NCBI GenBank assembly: GCA_015222115.1
Contig: JADFUO010000207.1
Location: 1 to 7,399, forward strand
Reading direction: 5' to 3'
Length of the DNA stretch: 7,399 nt
DNA from: Bacteroidota bacterium
GTDB taxonomy: Bacteria > Bacteroidota > Bacteroidia > Bacteroidales > JADFUO01
Position numbers and translations under genes: made by a program. This document shows, piece after piece, positions 1 through 7,135 of the stretch (positions are counted from its first letter, which is position 1; every line of letters starts with the position of its first letter). The notes below the pieces were generated by a model. It saw only the letters and a list, made by a program, of their open reading frames with translations, was not told the DNA's origin and did no database searches.

Positions 1-320
1 ACTAAGACCAATCCTGCAAAATACTTTGCTAAAATTATCTCTAAGTCTGTCAAGGGCTGAGTTAGTAGAATTTCAATTGTTCCGCTTTTTTTTTCATCAG
101 CAAACAAACGCATTGTTATTGCCGGAATTAAAAATAAGAACACAATCGGTGCAAGCATGAATAGATTTTCAATGCTGGCATAACCAAAATCCAGGATATT
201 AAATTCCAATGGAAACACCCACAAAAACAGCCCGTTGATCAATAGAAAAACAGTTATAACAATATAACCTATCAACGAACTAAAAAAACTGCTGATCTCT
301 TTTCTAAACAGTGTAATCAT
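1..320 (-). CDS. gldF: Gliding-motility ABC transporter permease GldF, N-terminal part (cut by left edge)
   Basis: The ATG is at 320-318 on the minus strand and 106 codons are readable before the window ends. The translation starts MITLFRKEISSFFSSLIGYI, which matches what I know of GldF, the ABC-2-type permease that with GldA and GldG forms an inner-membrane transporter needed for gliding motility in many Bacteroidota. Two hydrophobic segments are visible, about residues 16-38 and 53-70. The stretch FADEKKSGTIEILLTQPL (73-90) is the characteristic cytoplasmic signature of ABC-2 permeases. The aromatic-rich piece around NGLFLWVFPLEFNILD (29-44) is especially GldF-like. gldG is usually the next gene and would lie off the left edge. 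Presence of gldF does not prove gliding, since non-motile members also carry it. Family call is firm; the complete length cannot be judged. Confidence 0.88.
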   Translation of the reverse strand, partial: MITLFRKEISSFFSSLIGYIVITVFLLINGLFLWVFPLEFNILDFGYASIENLFMLAPIVFLFLIPAITMRLFADEKKSGTIEILLTQPLTDLEIILAKYFAGLVL

Positions 321-345
321 ATTCAGCTCTTAAAAAATAAGTGTG

Positions 346-374
346 CTAAATTAAGAATTTTTATGGAAATGAAA
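346..374 (-). promoter_or_regulatory. Candidate promoter for gldF
   Basis: On the minus strand, TAATTTAG (353 down to 346) differs at one position from the Bacteroidota -7 consensus TAnnTTTG. TTTC (374 down to 371), 17 bases upstream, is one mismatch from the -33 element TTTG. Transcription would start roughly 20 bases before the gldF ATG at 320. In such AT-rich DNA this match could be chance. Confidence 0.3.
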
Positions 375-397
375 AAAGGTATTGCTAAAGGATTGAT

Positions 398-405
398 TAA
401 ATTTG
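398..405 (+). promoter_or_regulatory. Candidate -7 promoter element for the helicase gene
   Basis: TAAATTTG is an exact match to the Bacteroidota -7 consensus TAnnTTTG. It would give a leader of about 80 bases before the helicase ATG at 493. No good TTTG -33 element is found at the usual 17-23 base spacing; the nearest TTG (382-384) is too close. A weaker alternative, TAATTTTA at 465-472, lies nearer the start codon. Confidence 0.35.
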
Positions 406-492
406 ATTATCAGCTTTTATACATTTTTATATTTACTAAAAGTACCTACTAATAATATTATTCGTAATTTTATCCATTCTTTTTAAATCATT

Positions 493-2970
493 ATGGATAT
501 TAATAATAACCCGCAATTACAACTCGCTTACGATTTCGTGCAGTTTACCGGAAAAAATATTTTCCTGACCGGAAAAGCAGGCACTGGAAAAACCACCTTT
601 TTGCATAACCTGAAGAAACATTCACCCAAACGTATGGTCGTTGTGGCGCCAACGGGTGTGGCAGCTATCAACGCTTCAGGTGTTACGATTCATTCCTTTT
701 TTCAGCTTTCTTTCGGACCCCAATTGCCGGATAATAAAACATCTGAATTTAAAAATCAGGAAAGGCAAGCTAAAGTTAAGCGGTTCAGCAAAGAGAAAAT
801 AAATATCATCAAAAGTATGGATTTGCTGGTCATTGATGAGATCAGTATGGTAAGAGCTGATTTGCTGGACGGTATCGACAACACCTTACGCAGGTTTAGA
901 AACAGAAATATTCCCTTTGGTGGTGTTCAACTGCTAATGATTGGTGACCTACAGCAACTTGCCCCGGTAGTGAAAGATGATGAACGGAGTCTGCTCCGGA
1001 ATTATTATGATACGCCTTTTTTCTTTAGTAGCAAGGCATTGCAGCAAACCCAATACGTCAGCATCGAACTGCAATATGTTTACCGGCAAAAAGACGAACA
1101 TTTTATTAAACTGCTTAATAAAATCCGTGACAATCAAATAGACCAAGATGTTATTGATAAACTCAATGTAAGATATAAACCTGATTTTAACCATGATAAT
1201 ACTGGTTACATCATCCTCACTACCCATAATGCCAAAGCAAAACAAATTAATGATTCGAAGTTGAGCCGGTTACCAGGGAAAATACATACTTTCAAAGCAG
1301 AAGTTTCCGATAATTTCCCTGAATACACATATCCAACCGATTTTGAATTAAAGCTAAAAGCAGGGGCACAGGTAATGTTTGTAAAAAACGACCCTGATCC
1401 CGCTAAGCAATTTTATAATGGCAAAATAGGAACGGTCATCAAAATAAATAATGATGTTGTGAAGGTGAATTGTGTGGGTGATGAGGAACCCATAAACGTT
1501 GTGCCGGTGGAATGGCAAAAAATGAAGTATGTGCTTGATGAAGAAACCAAAGAAATTAAAGAAACCGTTGAAGGTATTTTTACACAATATCCGCTGAAGC
1601 TGGCATGGGCTATTACCATACATAAAAGCCAGGGATTGACTTTTGAGAAAGCCATTATTGATGCACAGGCAGCCTTTGCACACGGACAGGTTTATGTGGC
1701 ACTTAGCCGTTGCAAATCGCTGGAAGGTCTCATTTTGAGCACTCCAATTCAAAAACATAGCGTAAAACACGACAGAACAGTTGAAAGTTTCACTAAGCAT
1801 TATGAAGAAAATCAACCCGACAGGGCAGAACTTGAAACATCAAAAAAAGCTTATCAACAACAATTGCTAACCGACCTTTTTGATTTTGATACTTTACAAA
1901 AATTCATCTTTTATTCCTTTAAATTATTAAAAGAGCATTCGGGTAGTTTACAGGGAAACCTGACGGTTATTTTTATGGAAATGAACAAAAAGGTAAAAGA
2001 AGAGATAACAGATGTATCAGAGAAATTTCGCAACCAGCTTCTGAATTCGCTTTCAAAAGAGAGTGATGTAGAGAAAAATGCTGCTTTACAAGACAGAATA
2101 GAGAAAGCCGGCGTTTATTTTTCAGGAAAAATTAAAGAATTGGTCGCAGATAAGATAGGGAATATTACAATAGAAACAGACAATAAAGCAGTACGTAAAT
2201 CAGTGAAAGATGCGGTTAATAAATTGCTACTGGAGGCATCATTCAAATCTTCCTGTTTGCAGGCTTGCCAAAAAGGTTTTGTTGTGAAAGATTATTTGGA
2301 GGCAAGAGCCAAAGCTTCTCTTGATGATAATGCCTTAAAACCTGTCAGGAGAAAATCATCTGAATCGGTTGGTACCGACATTGCCCACCCTGGTTTTTAC
2401 AAGCGTCTTAAAGCTTGGCGGGATGCCAAAGCCGGCGAACTCGATTGGAAAGTTTATATGGTTTTACAATTGAAAACAATGAGGGAGTTGAGTGCCAAAC
2501 TACCTGTTACCCATCAGGCGCTAAAAACAATTAAAGGGCTTGGAAAAAAAAAATTGGAAATGTTCGGCATAGATCTGCTTGAAATAATAATTTCATATCG
2601 CAAAGAAAACAATATAGAATCCGTTCCTTTTGAAGAACCTGAAATTACTATTAAAGTCCCTGAGAAAAGTAGCAAGCAAATTAGCTTTGAACTGTGGAAA
2701 GCCGGAAAAACCATAGAAGATATTGCCAAAGAAAGACAATTTGCCACATCTACCATTGAAGGGCATCTTGCATATTTTGCAGGCACGGGAGATATATCTG
2801 TTGATGAAATAGTAAGTGCTGAAAAAGTAAAACGTATATCGGATTTTTTTCAAAAGCAGAAAACCACCCTGTTAAGTGAAGCAAAAGTAGCTCTCGGCGA
2901 AGATGTTACTTATAGTGAGTTGCGTTTTGTGTTACATCATCTGAGGTTTAAAGGTGAGATAAAGGATTAA
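493..2970 (+). CDS. Superfamily 1 DNA helicase (Pif1/RecD/Dda-like) with C-terminal HRDC and HTH_40-like domains
   Basis: This 825-residue protein is a predicted ATP-dependent 5'-3' DNA helicase of the Pif1/RecD2/Dda group. Motifs appear in order: Walker A GKAGTGKTT (27-35), motif Ia APTGVAAINASG (52-63), Walker B VIDEISMV (113-120, D115-E116), motif III GDLQQLAPV (151-159), an SH3-like insertion from about 287 (LKAGAQVMFVKND), motif V AITIHKSQG (373-381) and motif VI VYVALSRC (400-407, R406 the likely arginine finger). Residues about 420-620 are charged, helix-rich and not assigned by me. An HRDC-like domain covers about 633-705 and includes LKTIKGLGKKKLEMFG. An HTH_40-like tail covers about 727-817 (SFELWKAGKTIEDIAKER). 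HRDC plus HTH_40 is a RecQ-style tail on a different helicase core. The role is probably DNA repair or recombination, by inference. It is divergent from gldF and convergent with the next gene. All catalytic motifs are intact. Confidence 0.88.
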   Translation: MDINNNPQLQLAYDFVQFTGKNIFLTGKAGTGKTTFLHNLKKHSPKRMVVVAPTGVAAINASGVTIHSFFQLSFGPQLPDNKTSEFKNQERQAKVKRFSKEKINIIKSMDLLVIDEISMVRADLLDGIDNTLRRFRNRNIPFGGVQLLMIGDLQQLAPVVKDDERSLLRNYYDTPFFFSSKALQQTQYVSIELQYVYRQKDEHFIKLLNKIRDNQIDQDVIDKLNVRYKPDFNHDNTGYIILTTHNAKAKQINDSKLSRLPGKIHTFKAEVSDNFPEYTYPTDFELKLKAGAQVMFVKNDPDPAKQFYNGKIGTVIKINNDVVKVNCVGDEEPINVVPVEWQKMKYVLDEETKEIKETVEGIFTQYPLKLAWAITIHKSQGLTFEKAIIDAQAAFAHGQVYVALSRCKSLEGLILSTPIQKHSVKHDRTVESFTKHYEENQPDRAELETSKKAYQQQLLTDLFDFDTLQKFIFYSFKLLKEHSGSLQGNLTVIFMEMNKKVKEEITDVSEKFRNQLLNSLSKESDVEKNAALQDRIEKAGVYFSGKIKELVADKIGNITIETDNKAVRKSVKDAVNKLLLEASFKSSCLQACQKGFVVKDYLEARAKASLDDNALKPVRRKSSESVGTDIAHPGFYKRLKAWRDAKAGELDWKVYMVLQLKTMRELSAKLPVTHQALKTIKGLGKKKLEMFGIDLLEIIISYRKENNIESVPFEEPEITIKVPEKSSKQISFELWKAGKTIEDIAKERQFATSTIEGHLAYFAGTGDISVDEIVSAEKVKRISDFFQKQKTTLLSEAKVALGEDVTYSELRFVLHHLRFKGEIKD

Positions 2971-3049
2971 TATCTTTAACAGAAGAAAATATAAATAGAA
3001 ATCCACGAAACTTGTCCGTATGGATGCACGAATAAAAAACTACTCAACC

Positions 3050-3826
3050 TCATCCTTCAAATTCAATCATTACAGTATCATTAATTCCTAATCCTAACAA
3101 GCCGCTTGCATTGCCTTGGTTGATAGCAATTTCCAAATGACCATTTGAACCAAAAATTGCTACGATCTCTCCTACAGGAACATCATTGTATGATTTATAG
3201 ATTTTATTGATGCTTTCGCCACGGAACAAAACTGAGAATTTTCTGCCTTTACCAATTTTCTTAAACAACTGTTCGGTTATATTTGTAATTACATTTTCAA
3301 AAGAATCAATGTAAATTATTATGCCTTTAATAATATTTTTTTCAACTGCAGGTTTGAATAATATTTTTTCATTTACTTTTTTTCTTTCAACGCCCAAATC
3401 TTCAATTTTTTTGCCCTCTGCAAGATGTATTGCAGCTTTAACAAACCTGTCGCGTGTAGAAAATGTAAAATAATCCGAATCCTGCATAATGTTTAATTCA
3501 ATAATTTTTTTTGGTGGTTTGTCAAAGATCATTGAAAAAATTCCATTATCAGTGCCAATAAAATAATGATCATTAATAAAGACAACAGTATGAGGATTTT
3601 TATCAGATTCTTCGGTATTCACACCGATAATATGAATAGTGCCTTTGGGGAAATTCTTATAACAATTCTTCAGAATAAAAGCAGCTTGTTCAATATTGAA
3701 AGGGGCAACCTGATGTGAAATATCTATAATTTTTACATCAGGAAGCAGACTTAAGATACTTCCCTTTACTGCTCCTATATAATGATCACTGTGTCCCCAG
3801 TCGCTTGTTAAAGTAATTATTGGCAT
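3050..3826 (-). CDS. SAM hydroxide adenosyltransferase (DUF62) / SAM-dependent halogenase family protein with altered active site
   Basis: At 258 residues this is the normal length for the family that hydrolyses S-adenosylmethionine to adenosine and methionine and that includes fluorinase and chlorinase. Family marks are TLTSDWG with D9, then YIGAVKG (16-22), DISHQVAPF (35-43), FPKGTIHIIGV (59-69), IGTDNGIFS (90-98) and RDRFVKAAIHLA (125-136). The C-terminal barrel begins near 166 and shows IDSFENVITNI followed by DVPVGEIVAIFGSNGHLEIAINQGNASGLLGLG. Where canonical members read DPGVGTxRR, this protein has NTEESDKNP (70-78), so the catalytic Asp and Arg known from the archaeal enzyme align with N70 and N77; the His is kept as H134. 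Activity as a SAM hydrolase is therefore uncertain, and halogenation is not suggested. The ATG at 3826 opens directly on the conserved first strand. It is divergent from phoH across 138 bases. Confidence 0.82.
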   Translation of the reverse strand: MPIITLTSDWGHSDHYIGAVKGSILSLLPDVKIIDISHQVAPFNIEQAAFILKNCYKNFPKGTIHIIGVNTEESDKNPHTVVFINDHYFIGTDNGIFSMIFDKPPKKIIELNIMQDSDYFTFSTRDRFVKAAIHLAEGKKIEDLGVERKKVNEKILFKPAVEKNIIKGIIIYIDSFENVITNITEQLFKKIGKGRKFSVLFRGESINKIYKSYNDVPVGEIVAIFGSNGHLEIAINQGNASGLLGLGINDTVMIEFEG

Positions 3827-3851
3827 ATATAACGAGTAACAAAAATTAAAT

Positions 3852-3859
3852 TAATTTTG
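3852..3859 (+). promoter_or_regulatory. Candidate -7 promoter element for the phoH-purC operon
   Basis: TAATTTTG on the plus strand matches TAnnTTTG exactly and would give a leader of about 100 bases before phoH. No TTTG or TTG lies at the usual spacing upstream, where the DNA already overlaps the start of the divergent gene. This makes it weaker than the opposing element. Confidence 0.3.
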
Positions 3860-3874
3860 CAGTATTCAAAATTA
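3852..3874. repeat. Perfect 8-bp inverted repeat made of two opposing -7 promoter elements
   Basis: TAATTTTG (3852-3859) and CAAAATTA (3867-3874) are exact reverse complements separated by 7 bases. Each arm, read on its own strand, is a full match to TAnnTTTG. Pairing does not extend beyond the 8 bases on the outside. It could be an operator, a pair of face-to-face promoters, or a chance AT-rich palindrome. Confidence 0.7.
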
Positions 3875-3901
3875 CAAATAATATTATTGAGTCTGGTCTA
3901 A
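3867..3901 (-). promoter_or_regulatory. Candidate promoter for the SAM hydrolase-like gene
   Basis: On the minus strand TAATTTTG (3874 down to 3867) matches the Bacteroidota -7 consensus exactly. TTAG (3901 down to 3898), 23 bases upstream, is one mismatch from TTTG. Transcription would start about 30-40 bases before the ATG at 3826, a realistic leader. The -33 element is weak, so this is a candidate only. Confidence 0.42.
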
Positions 3902-3923
3902 AAAGTAAAAAATTTAAAATGAC

Positions 3924-3943
3924 AGCCATCGGATGACTTTTTT
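3924..3943 (+). promoter_or_regulatory. Short palindrome plus T-run in the phoH leader (terminator- or attenuator-like)
   Basis: AGCCATCGGATGACT (3924-3938) is a near-perfect palindrome centred on G3931, with a single C/A mismatch, and runs straight into six T residues (3938-3943). An A-rich tract precedes it. It is the only G/C-rich patch in the divergent gap. The stem is short and the loop must be about five bases, so a functional terminator is doubtful; a protein-binding site is equally possible. Confidence 0.3.
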
Positions 3944-3964
3944 AATTAATAGATATAATTTTTT

Positions 3965-4909
3965 ATGAGCGAAAAAATCATTAGCATTGAATCATACAAC
4001 CCCGTTGAAATTTTTGGGGTAAATGACACAAATCTTGAACTGTTTAAAAAATTCTTTCCTAAACTAAAGATAATTGCCAGAGGTGATATGATCAAAATTA
4101 TTGGTGATGAAAAACAGGTAAATAATTTTGATAAAAAATTTTCACTACTTCTTTTGGTTTATGACAAATTTGGGAAAATATCTGAAAATGACATTCTACA
4201 ATTGATGGAATCTGAAGAAAACCACTTTCTTACAAATACCGAAAAAAACAATGATATTCTTGTTCATGGCAGGAACGGCTTACTGGTTAAAGCCCGGACA
4301 GTAAACCAACACAAGATGGTTGAAAGTTGCAAGAAGAACGACCTGATAATTGTAATTGGTCCGGCTGGAACCGGAAAAACATATACTGCCGTTGCCTTGG
4401 CTGTACAGGCATTAAAAAATAAACAAGTCAAACGGATTGTTCTGACCCGACCGGCAGTTGAAGCAGGTGAAAATCTTGGCTTTTTACCGGGTGATCTTAA
4501 GGATAAATTAGACCCTTATCTGCAACCTTTGTATGATGCTTTGCGCGATATGCTTTCTACTCAAAAACTATTATCATATTTAGAAGACGGTACCATTGAA
4601 ATTGCTCCGCTGGCATTTATGAGAGGAAGAACTCTTGATAATGTGTTTGCAATTTTGGATGAAGCCCAAAATGCTACTCAAAAGCAATTAAAAATGTTCC
4701 TTACCAGAATGGGACGTTCGGCAAAATTTATCGTTACAGGAGATATTACTCAAATTGACCTGCCACAAAATCAAAACTCAGGGCTGATTCATGCAAAAAC
4801 AATTTTAAAAAATATTCCAGGAATAAGCTTTATTTTCCTTGACGAAAGAGATATTATCAGGCACAGATTAGTGATAAAAATCATTAAAGCTTATCAAGGA
4901 AATAAATAA
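3965..4909 (+). CDS. phoH: PhoH family ATPase
   Basis: This 314-residue protein has the standard PhoH (YbeZ-like) length and order. An N-terminal region of about 110 residues resembles the KH-like PhoH leader domain. The P-loop ATPase domain follows: Walker A GPAGTGKT (132-139), [33 protein letters not shown] (the most recognisable PhoH block, just after 150), Walker [10 protein letters not shown] with D232-E233, and the sensor [11 protein letters not shown] around G259-D260. The end [12 protein letters not shown] is typical of the family. PhoH proteins are cytoplasmic ATPases linked to RNA metabolism and, with YbeY, to rRNA maturation; the exact role is poorly defined. It is the first of four same-strand genes, with purC 16 bases downstream. 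The ATG at 3965 lacks a Shine-Dalgarno sequence but gives the expected N-terminus. Confidence 0.93.
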   Translation: MSEKIISIESYNPVEIFGVNDTNLELFKKFFPKLKIIARGDMIKIIGDEKQVNNFDKKFSLLLLVYDKFGKISENDILQLMESEENHFLTNTEKNNDILVHGRNGLLVKARTVNQHKMVESCKKNDLIIVIGPAGTGKTYTAVALAVQALKNKQVKRIVLTRPAVEAGENLGFLPGDLKDKLDPYLQPLYDALRDMLSTQKLLSYLEDGTIEIAPLAFMRGRTLDNVFAILDEAQNATQKQLKMFLTRMGRSAKFIVTGDITQIDLPQNQNSGLIHAKTILKNIPGISFIFLDERDIIRHRLVIKIIKAYQGNK

Positions 4910-4925
4910 TTTAATAAATGTAATT

Positions 4926-5888
4926 ATGAAAAATGCAATAACAAAAACAAACTTCAATTTTCCAGGCCAAAAAAATTTGTATAAAGGTAAAGTGAGAGAC
5001 GTTTATAGTATCAATGAAGAATTACTGGTAATGATAGCCACGGACCGCATTTCGGCTTTTGATGTTGTCTTGCCAAAAGGAATACCATATAAAGGACAGG
5101 TTCTGAATCAGATAGCTGCAAAATTTCTGGATGCAACCAAAGACATTGTTCCAAACTGGAAAATTGCTGTTCCTGATCCGATGGTAACTGTCGGGAAACT
5201 TTGTGAGCCATTTAAGGTTGAAATGGTTATACGTGGTTATTTGTCAGGACATGCATGGCGCGAATACAAGCAAGGTAAAAGGGCAATATGTGGTGTGCAA
5301 ATGCCGGATGGAATGAAAGAAAATGACAAGTTCCCCGAACCTATCATCACTCCTACAACTAAAGCTGACATCGGTCATGATGAGGATATTTCAAAAAGGG
5401 AAATTGTTGAGCAGGGTTTGGTTTGCGGTATGGATTATATGATACTTGAACAATACACAAAAGAATTATTTGAGAGAGGTACAGAAATTGCAGAAAAAAT
5501 GGGTTTGATATTGGTTGACACTAAATATGAATTTGGTAAAGTTGCTGACAAAATTTATCTGATTGATGAAATTCATACACCGGATTCATCAAGATATTTT
5601 TACAAAGAAGGCTATGAAGAACGGCAGGCAAAAGGTGAACCACAAAAGCAACTTTCAAAAGAATTTGTCAGAAAGTGGTTAATGGAAAACGGCTTTCAGG
5701 GTAAAGAAGGACAGCATATCCCTGAAATGACAGATGAATTTGTTAACCTTGTTTCAGACAGGTACATTGAATTGTATGAAAATATTACTGGTGATGAGTT
5801 TGAAAAATCTGATGTAACAAATGTTCTGTCAAGGGTTGAAAATAACATTCTTGAATTTCTCTCCAAATACAAATCATCAAACAAATAA
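4926..5888 (+). CDS. purC: Phosphoribosylaminoimidazole-succinocarboxamide synthase (SAICAR synthase)
   Basis: PurC joins CAIR and aspartate with ATP to give SAICAR in de novo purine synthesis, in the cytoplasm. Clear signatures are YKGKVRDVY (19-27), [13 protein letters not shown] (38-50), [12 protein letters not shown] (103-114), [18 protein letters not shown] (198-204) and [13 protein letters not shown] (213-225). At 320 residues it belongs to the longer, yeast Ade1-like form rather than the roughly 240-residue form common in other bacteria. The extra length is mainly in insertions and the C-terminal extension (about 235-320, with [29 protein letters not shown]). It sits 16 bases after phoH, and the aminotransferase gene starts 10 bases after it, so it is probably in one transcript. 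An AUG-UAA pair lies 8 bases ahead of the chosen start. No unusual active-site change was seen. Confidence 0.96.
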   Translation: MKNAITKTNFNFPGQKNLYKGKVRDVYSINEELLVMIATDRISAFDVVLPKGIPYKGQVLNQIAAKFLDATKDIVPNWKIAVPDPMVTVGKLCEPFKVEMVIRGYLSGHAWREYKQGKRAICGVQMPDGMKENDKFPEPIITPTTKADIGHDEDISKREIVEQGLVCGMDYMILEQYTKELFERGTEIAEKMGLILVDTKYEFGKVADKIYLIDEIHTPDSSRYFYKEGYEERQAKGEPQKQLSKEFVRKWLMENGFQGKEGQHIPEMTDEFVNLVSDRYIELYENITGDEFEKSDVTNVLSRVENNILEFLSKYKSSNK

Positions 5889-5898
5889 TTTTAAAAAT

Positions 5899-7128
5899 AT
5901 GATACCTTTCTCTCCGCCACGCATGGATCAAAAAATTATTAAAGAAGTAATTGATACTCTGAAATCAGGGTGGATAACTACAGGTCCGAAAACAAAATTG
6001 TTTGAAAAAAATATCACAGAATATGCCGGACATAAAAAAACTTTATGCGTAAGCTCAGGTTCTGCCGGATTGGAATTAATGCTAAGATGGTTCGGCGTAT
6101 GTGAAGGAGATGAAGTTATCTTGCCTGCATATACATATTCGGCAACTGCAAATGTTGTTATTCATTGCGGGGCAAAGCCGGTATTTGTTGATATTAATAA
6201 AAATGATTTTAATATCTCTGTAAAGGAAATTGAAAAGGCAATAACTAACAAAACAAAAGTTATTATGCCTGTTGACCTTGCAGGATTTCCATGCGATTAT
6301 AATGAAATTAATGCTTTGGTCAGAAAAGATAAGATAATTAAAAAATTCCATCCGAAAACCAAAGAACAGGAAAAGTTAGGAAGGATACTAATTTTGGCTG
6401 ATGCTGCACATTCAATCGGGGCTGAATATTATGGAGGAAAAACAGGAGCCCTGACCGACATCACAGTGTTTTCATTTCATGCAGTAAAAAACCTTACTAC
6501 TGCCGAAGGAGGTGCTGTTTGTTTAAATTTACCCGAACCTTTTGACAATCAAAAAATTTATAATTATCTTAATATAAAATCTCTTCACGGACAAACTAAA
6601 GATGCATTAGCCAAAGTTGAAGTCGGTAACTGGAGATATGACATTATTGAAGCGGGTTATAAATACAATATGACCGATATCCAGGCTTCTATGGGATTGG
6701 TTGAACTGACTCGTTATGATGAAGATATGCTTGTAAAAAGAAAAAATATTTTTGATGATTATTCAGCAGCATTTTCAATATTTAACTGGGCACAACTACC
6801 TGTTTACAAAACAGAAAACAAAATTTCATCATACCATGTTTATCTTTTAAGAATTAAAAATATCAACGAAAGGCAAAGAGATAAAATCATACAATTAATT
6901 TTTGAAAAAGGTGTTTCAGTAAACGTTCATTTCATTCCGTTACCTATGATGACCTACTATAAAAATCTTGGATATGATATAAATAATTATCCTGTTTCTC
7001 TCGACAATTATTCAAGAGAAATCAGTTTGCCTGTTTATTATGACCTGACAAAAAAAAATGTCAAAAAAATAATTAATGCAGTTATAAAATCTGTAGAAGA
7101 AGTGCTTTCACAGATATCTGAAAAATAA
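5899..7128 (+). CDS. DegT/DnrJ/EryC1/StrS family PLP-dependent sugar aminotransferase
   Basis: The 409-residue product is a fold-type I PLP enzyme that would transfer an amino group, usually from glutamate, to a nucleotide-linked keto sugar. Visible are GWITTGPKT (24-32), SSGSAGLE (52-59, phosphate binding), EVILPAYTYSATANV, ADAAHSIGA with D168 facing the cofactor ring, and FSFHAVKNLTTAEGG with K197 as the Schiff-base lysine. The spacing from LAGFPCD to DAAH is about 17 residues longer than in typical members, giving a charged insertion at about 142-160. The frame is open from 5821, inside purC, but I chose the ATG at 5899: it yields the standard family start IPFSPPRMD and avoids the overlap. 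It lies directly before a sugar-1-phosphate transferase, which points to surface glycan synthesis, for example a bacillosamine-like or other amino sugar. The substrate cannot be told from sequence alone. Confidence 0.92.
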   Translation: MIPFSPPRMDQKIIKEVIDTLKSGWITTGPKTKLFEKNITEYAGHKKTLCVSSGSAGLELMLRWFGVCEGDEVILPAYTYSATANVVIHCGAKPVFVDINKNDFNISVKEIEKAITNKTKVIMPVDLAGFPCDYNEINALVRKDKIIKKFHPKTKEQEKLGRILILADAAHSIGAEYYGGKTGALTDITVFSFHAVKNLTTAEGGAVCLNLPEPFDNQKIYNYLNIKSLHGQTKDALAKVEVGNWRYDIIEAGYKYNMTDIQASMGLVELTRYDEDMLVKRKNIFDDYSAAFSIFNWAQLPVYKTENKISSYHVYLLRIKNINERQRDKIIQLIFEKGVSVNVHFIPLPMMTYYKNLGYDINNYPVSLDNYSREISLPVYYDLTKKNVKKIINAVIKSVEEVLSQISEK

Positions 7129-7135
7129 AACAAAT

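Larger units (their letters stand above)
321..492. other. Divergent intergenic region between gldF and the helicase gene
   Basis: The longest gene-free stretch in the window, 172 bases. It is AT-rich and holds the two candidate promoters listed separately. It also contains a 17-base string (357-373) repeated exactly inside the helicase gene at 1969-1985. A 29-codon open frame at 363-452 is present but not supported as a gene. Confidence 0.6.

Noticed and set aside
363..452. Plus-strand 29-codon frame starting MEMKKGIAKG in the gldF/helicase gap
   Set aside because: Very short, no recognisable domain, no ribosome binding site, and it overlaps both candidate promoters.
949..1815. Minus-strand open frames of 80-153 codons inside the helicase gene
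   Set aside because: They are antisense shadows of a gene with intact helicase motifs and their translations look low-complexity and Cys/Phe/Ile-rich.
3001..3025. ATCCA/TGGAT pairing in the convergent gap as a bidirectional terminator
   Set aside because: Only 5 base pairs with a 15-base loop and no T-run directly after it.
3050..3826. Calling the SAM hydrolase-like protein a fluorinase or chlorinase
   Set aside because: Nothing in the context suggests halometabolite synthesis, and the ordinary bacterial members of this family are SAM hydrolases.
3954..3959. TATAAT, a sigma-70-like -10 hexamer just before phoH
   Set aside because: It ends 5 bases before the start codon, so it would give a leaderless message, and this hexamer is not the promoter form used by Bacteroidota primary sigma factor.
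5821..5898. Longer N-terminus for the aminotransferase beginning at the ATG at 5821
   Set aside because: The extra 26 residues lie in purC coding sequence and have no family counterpart; the protein family starts at the ATG at 5899.
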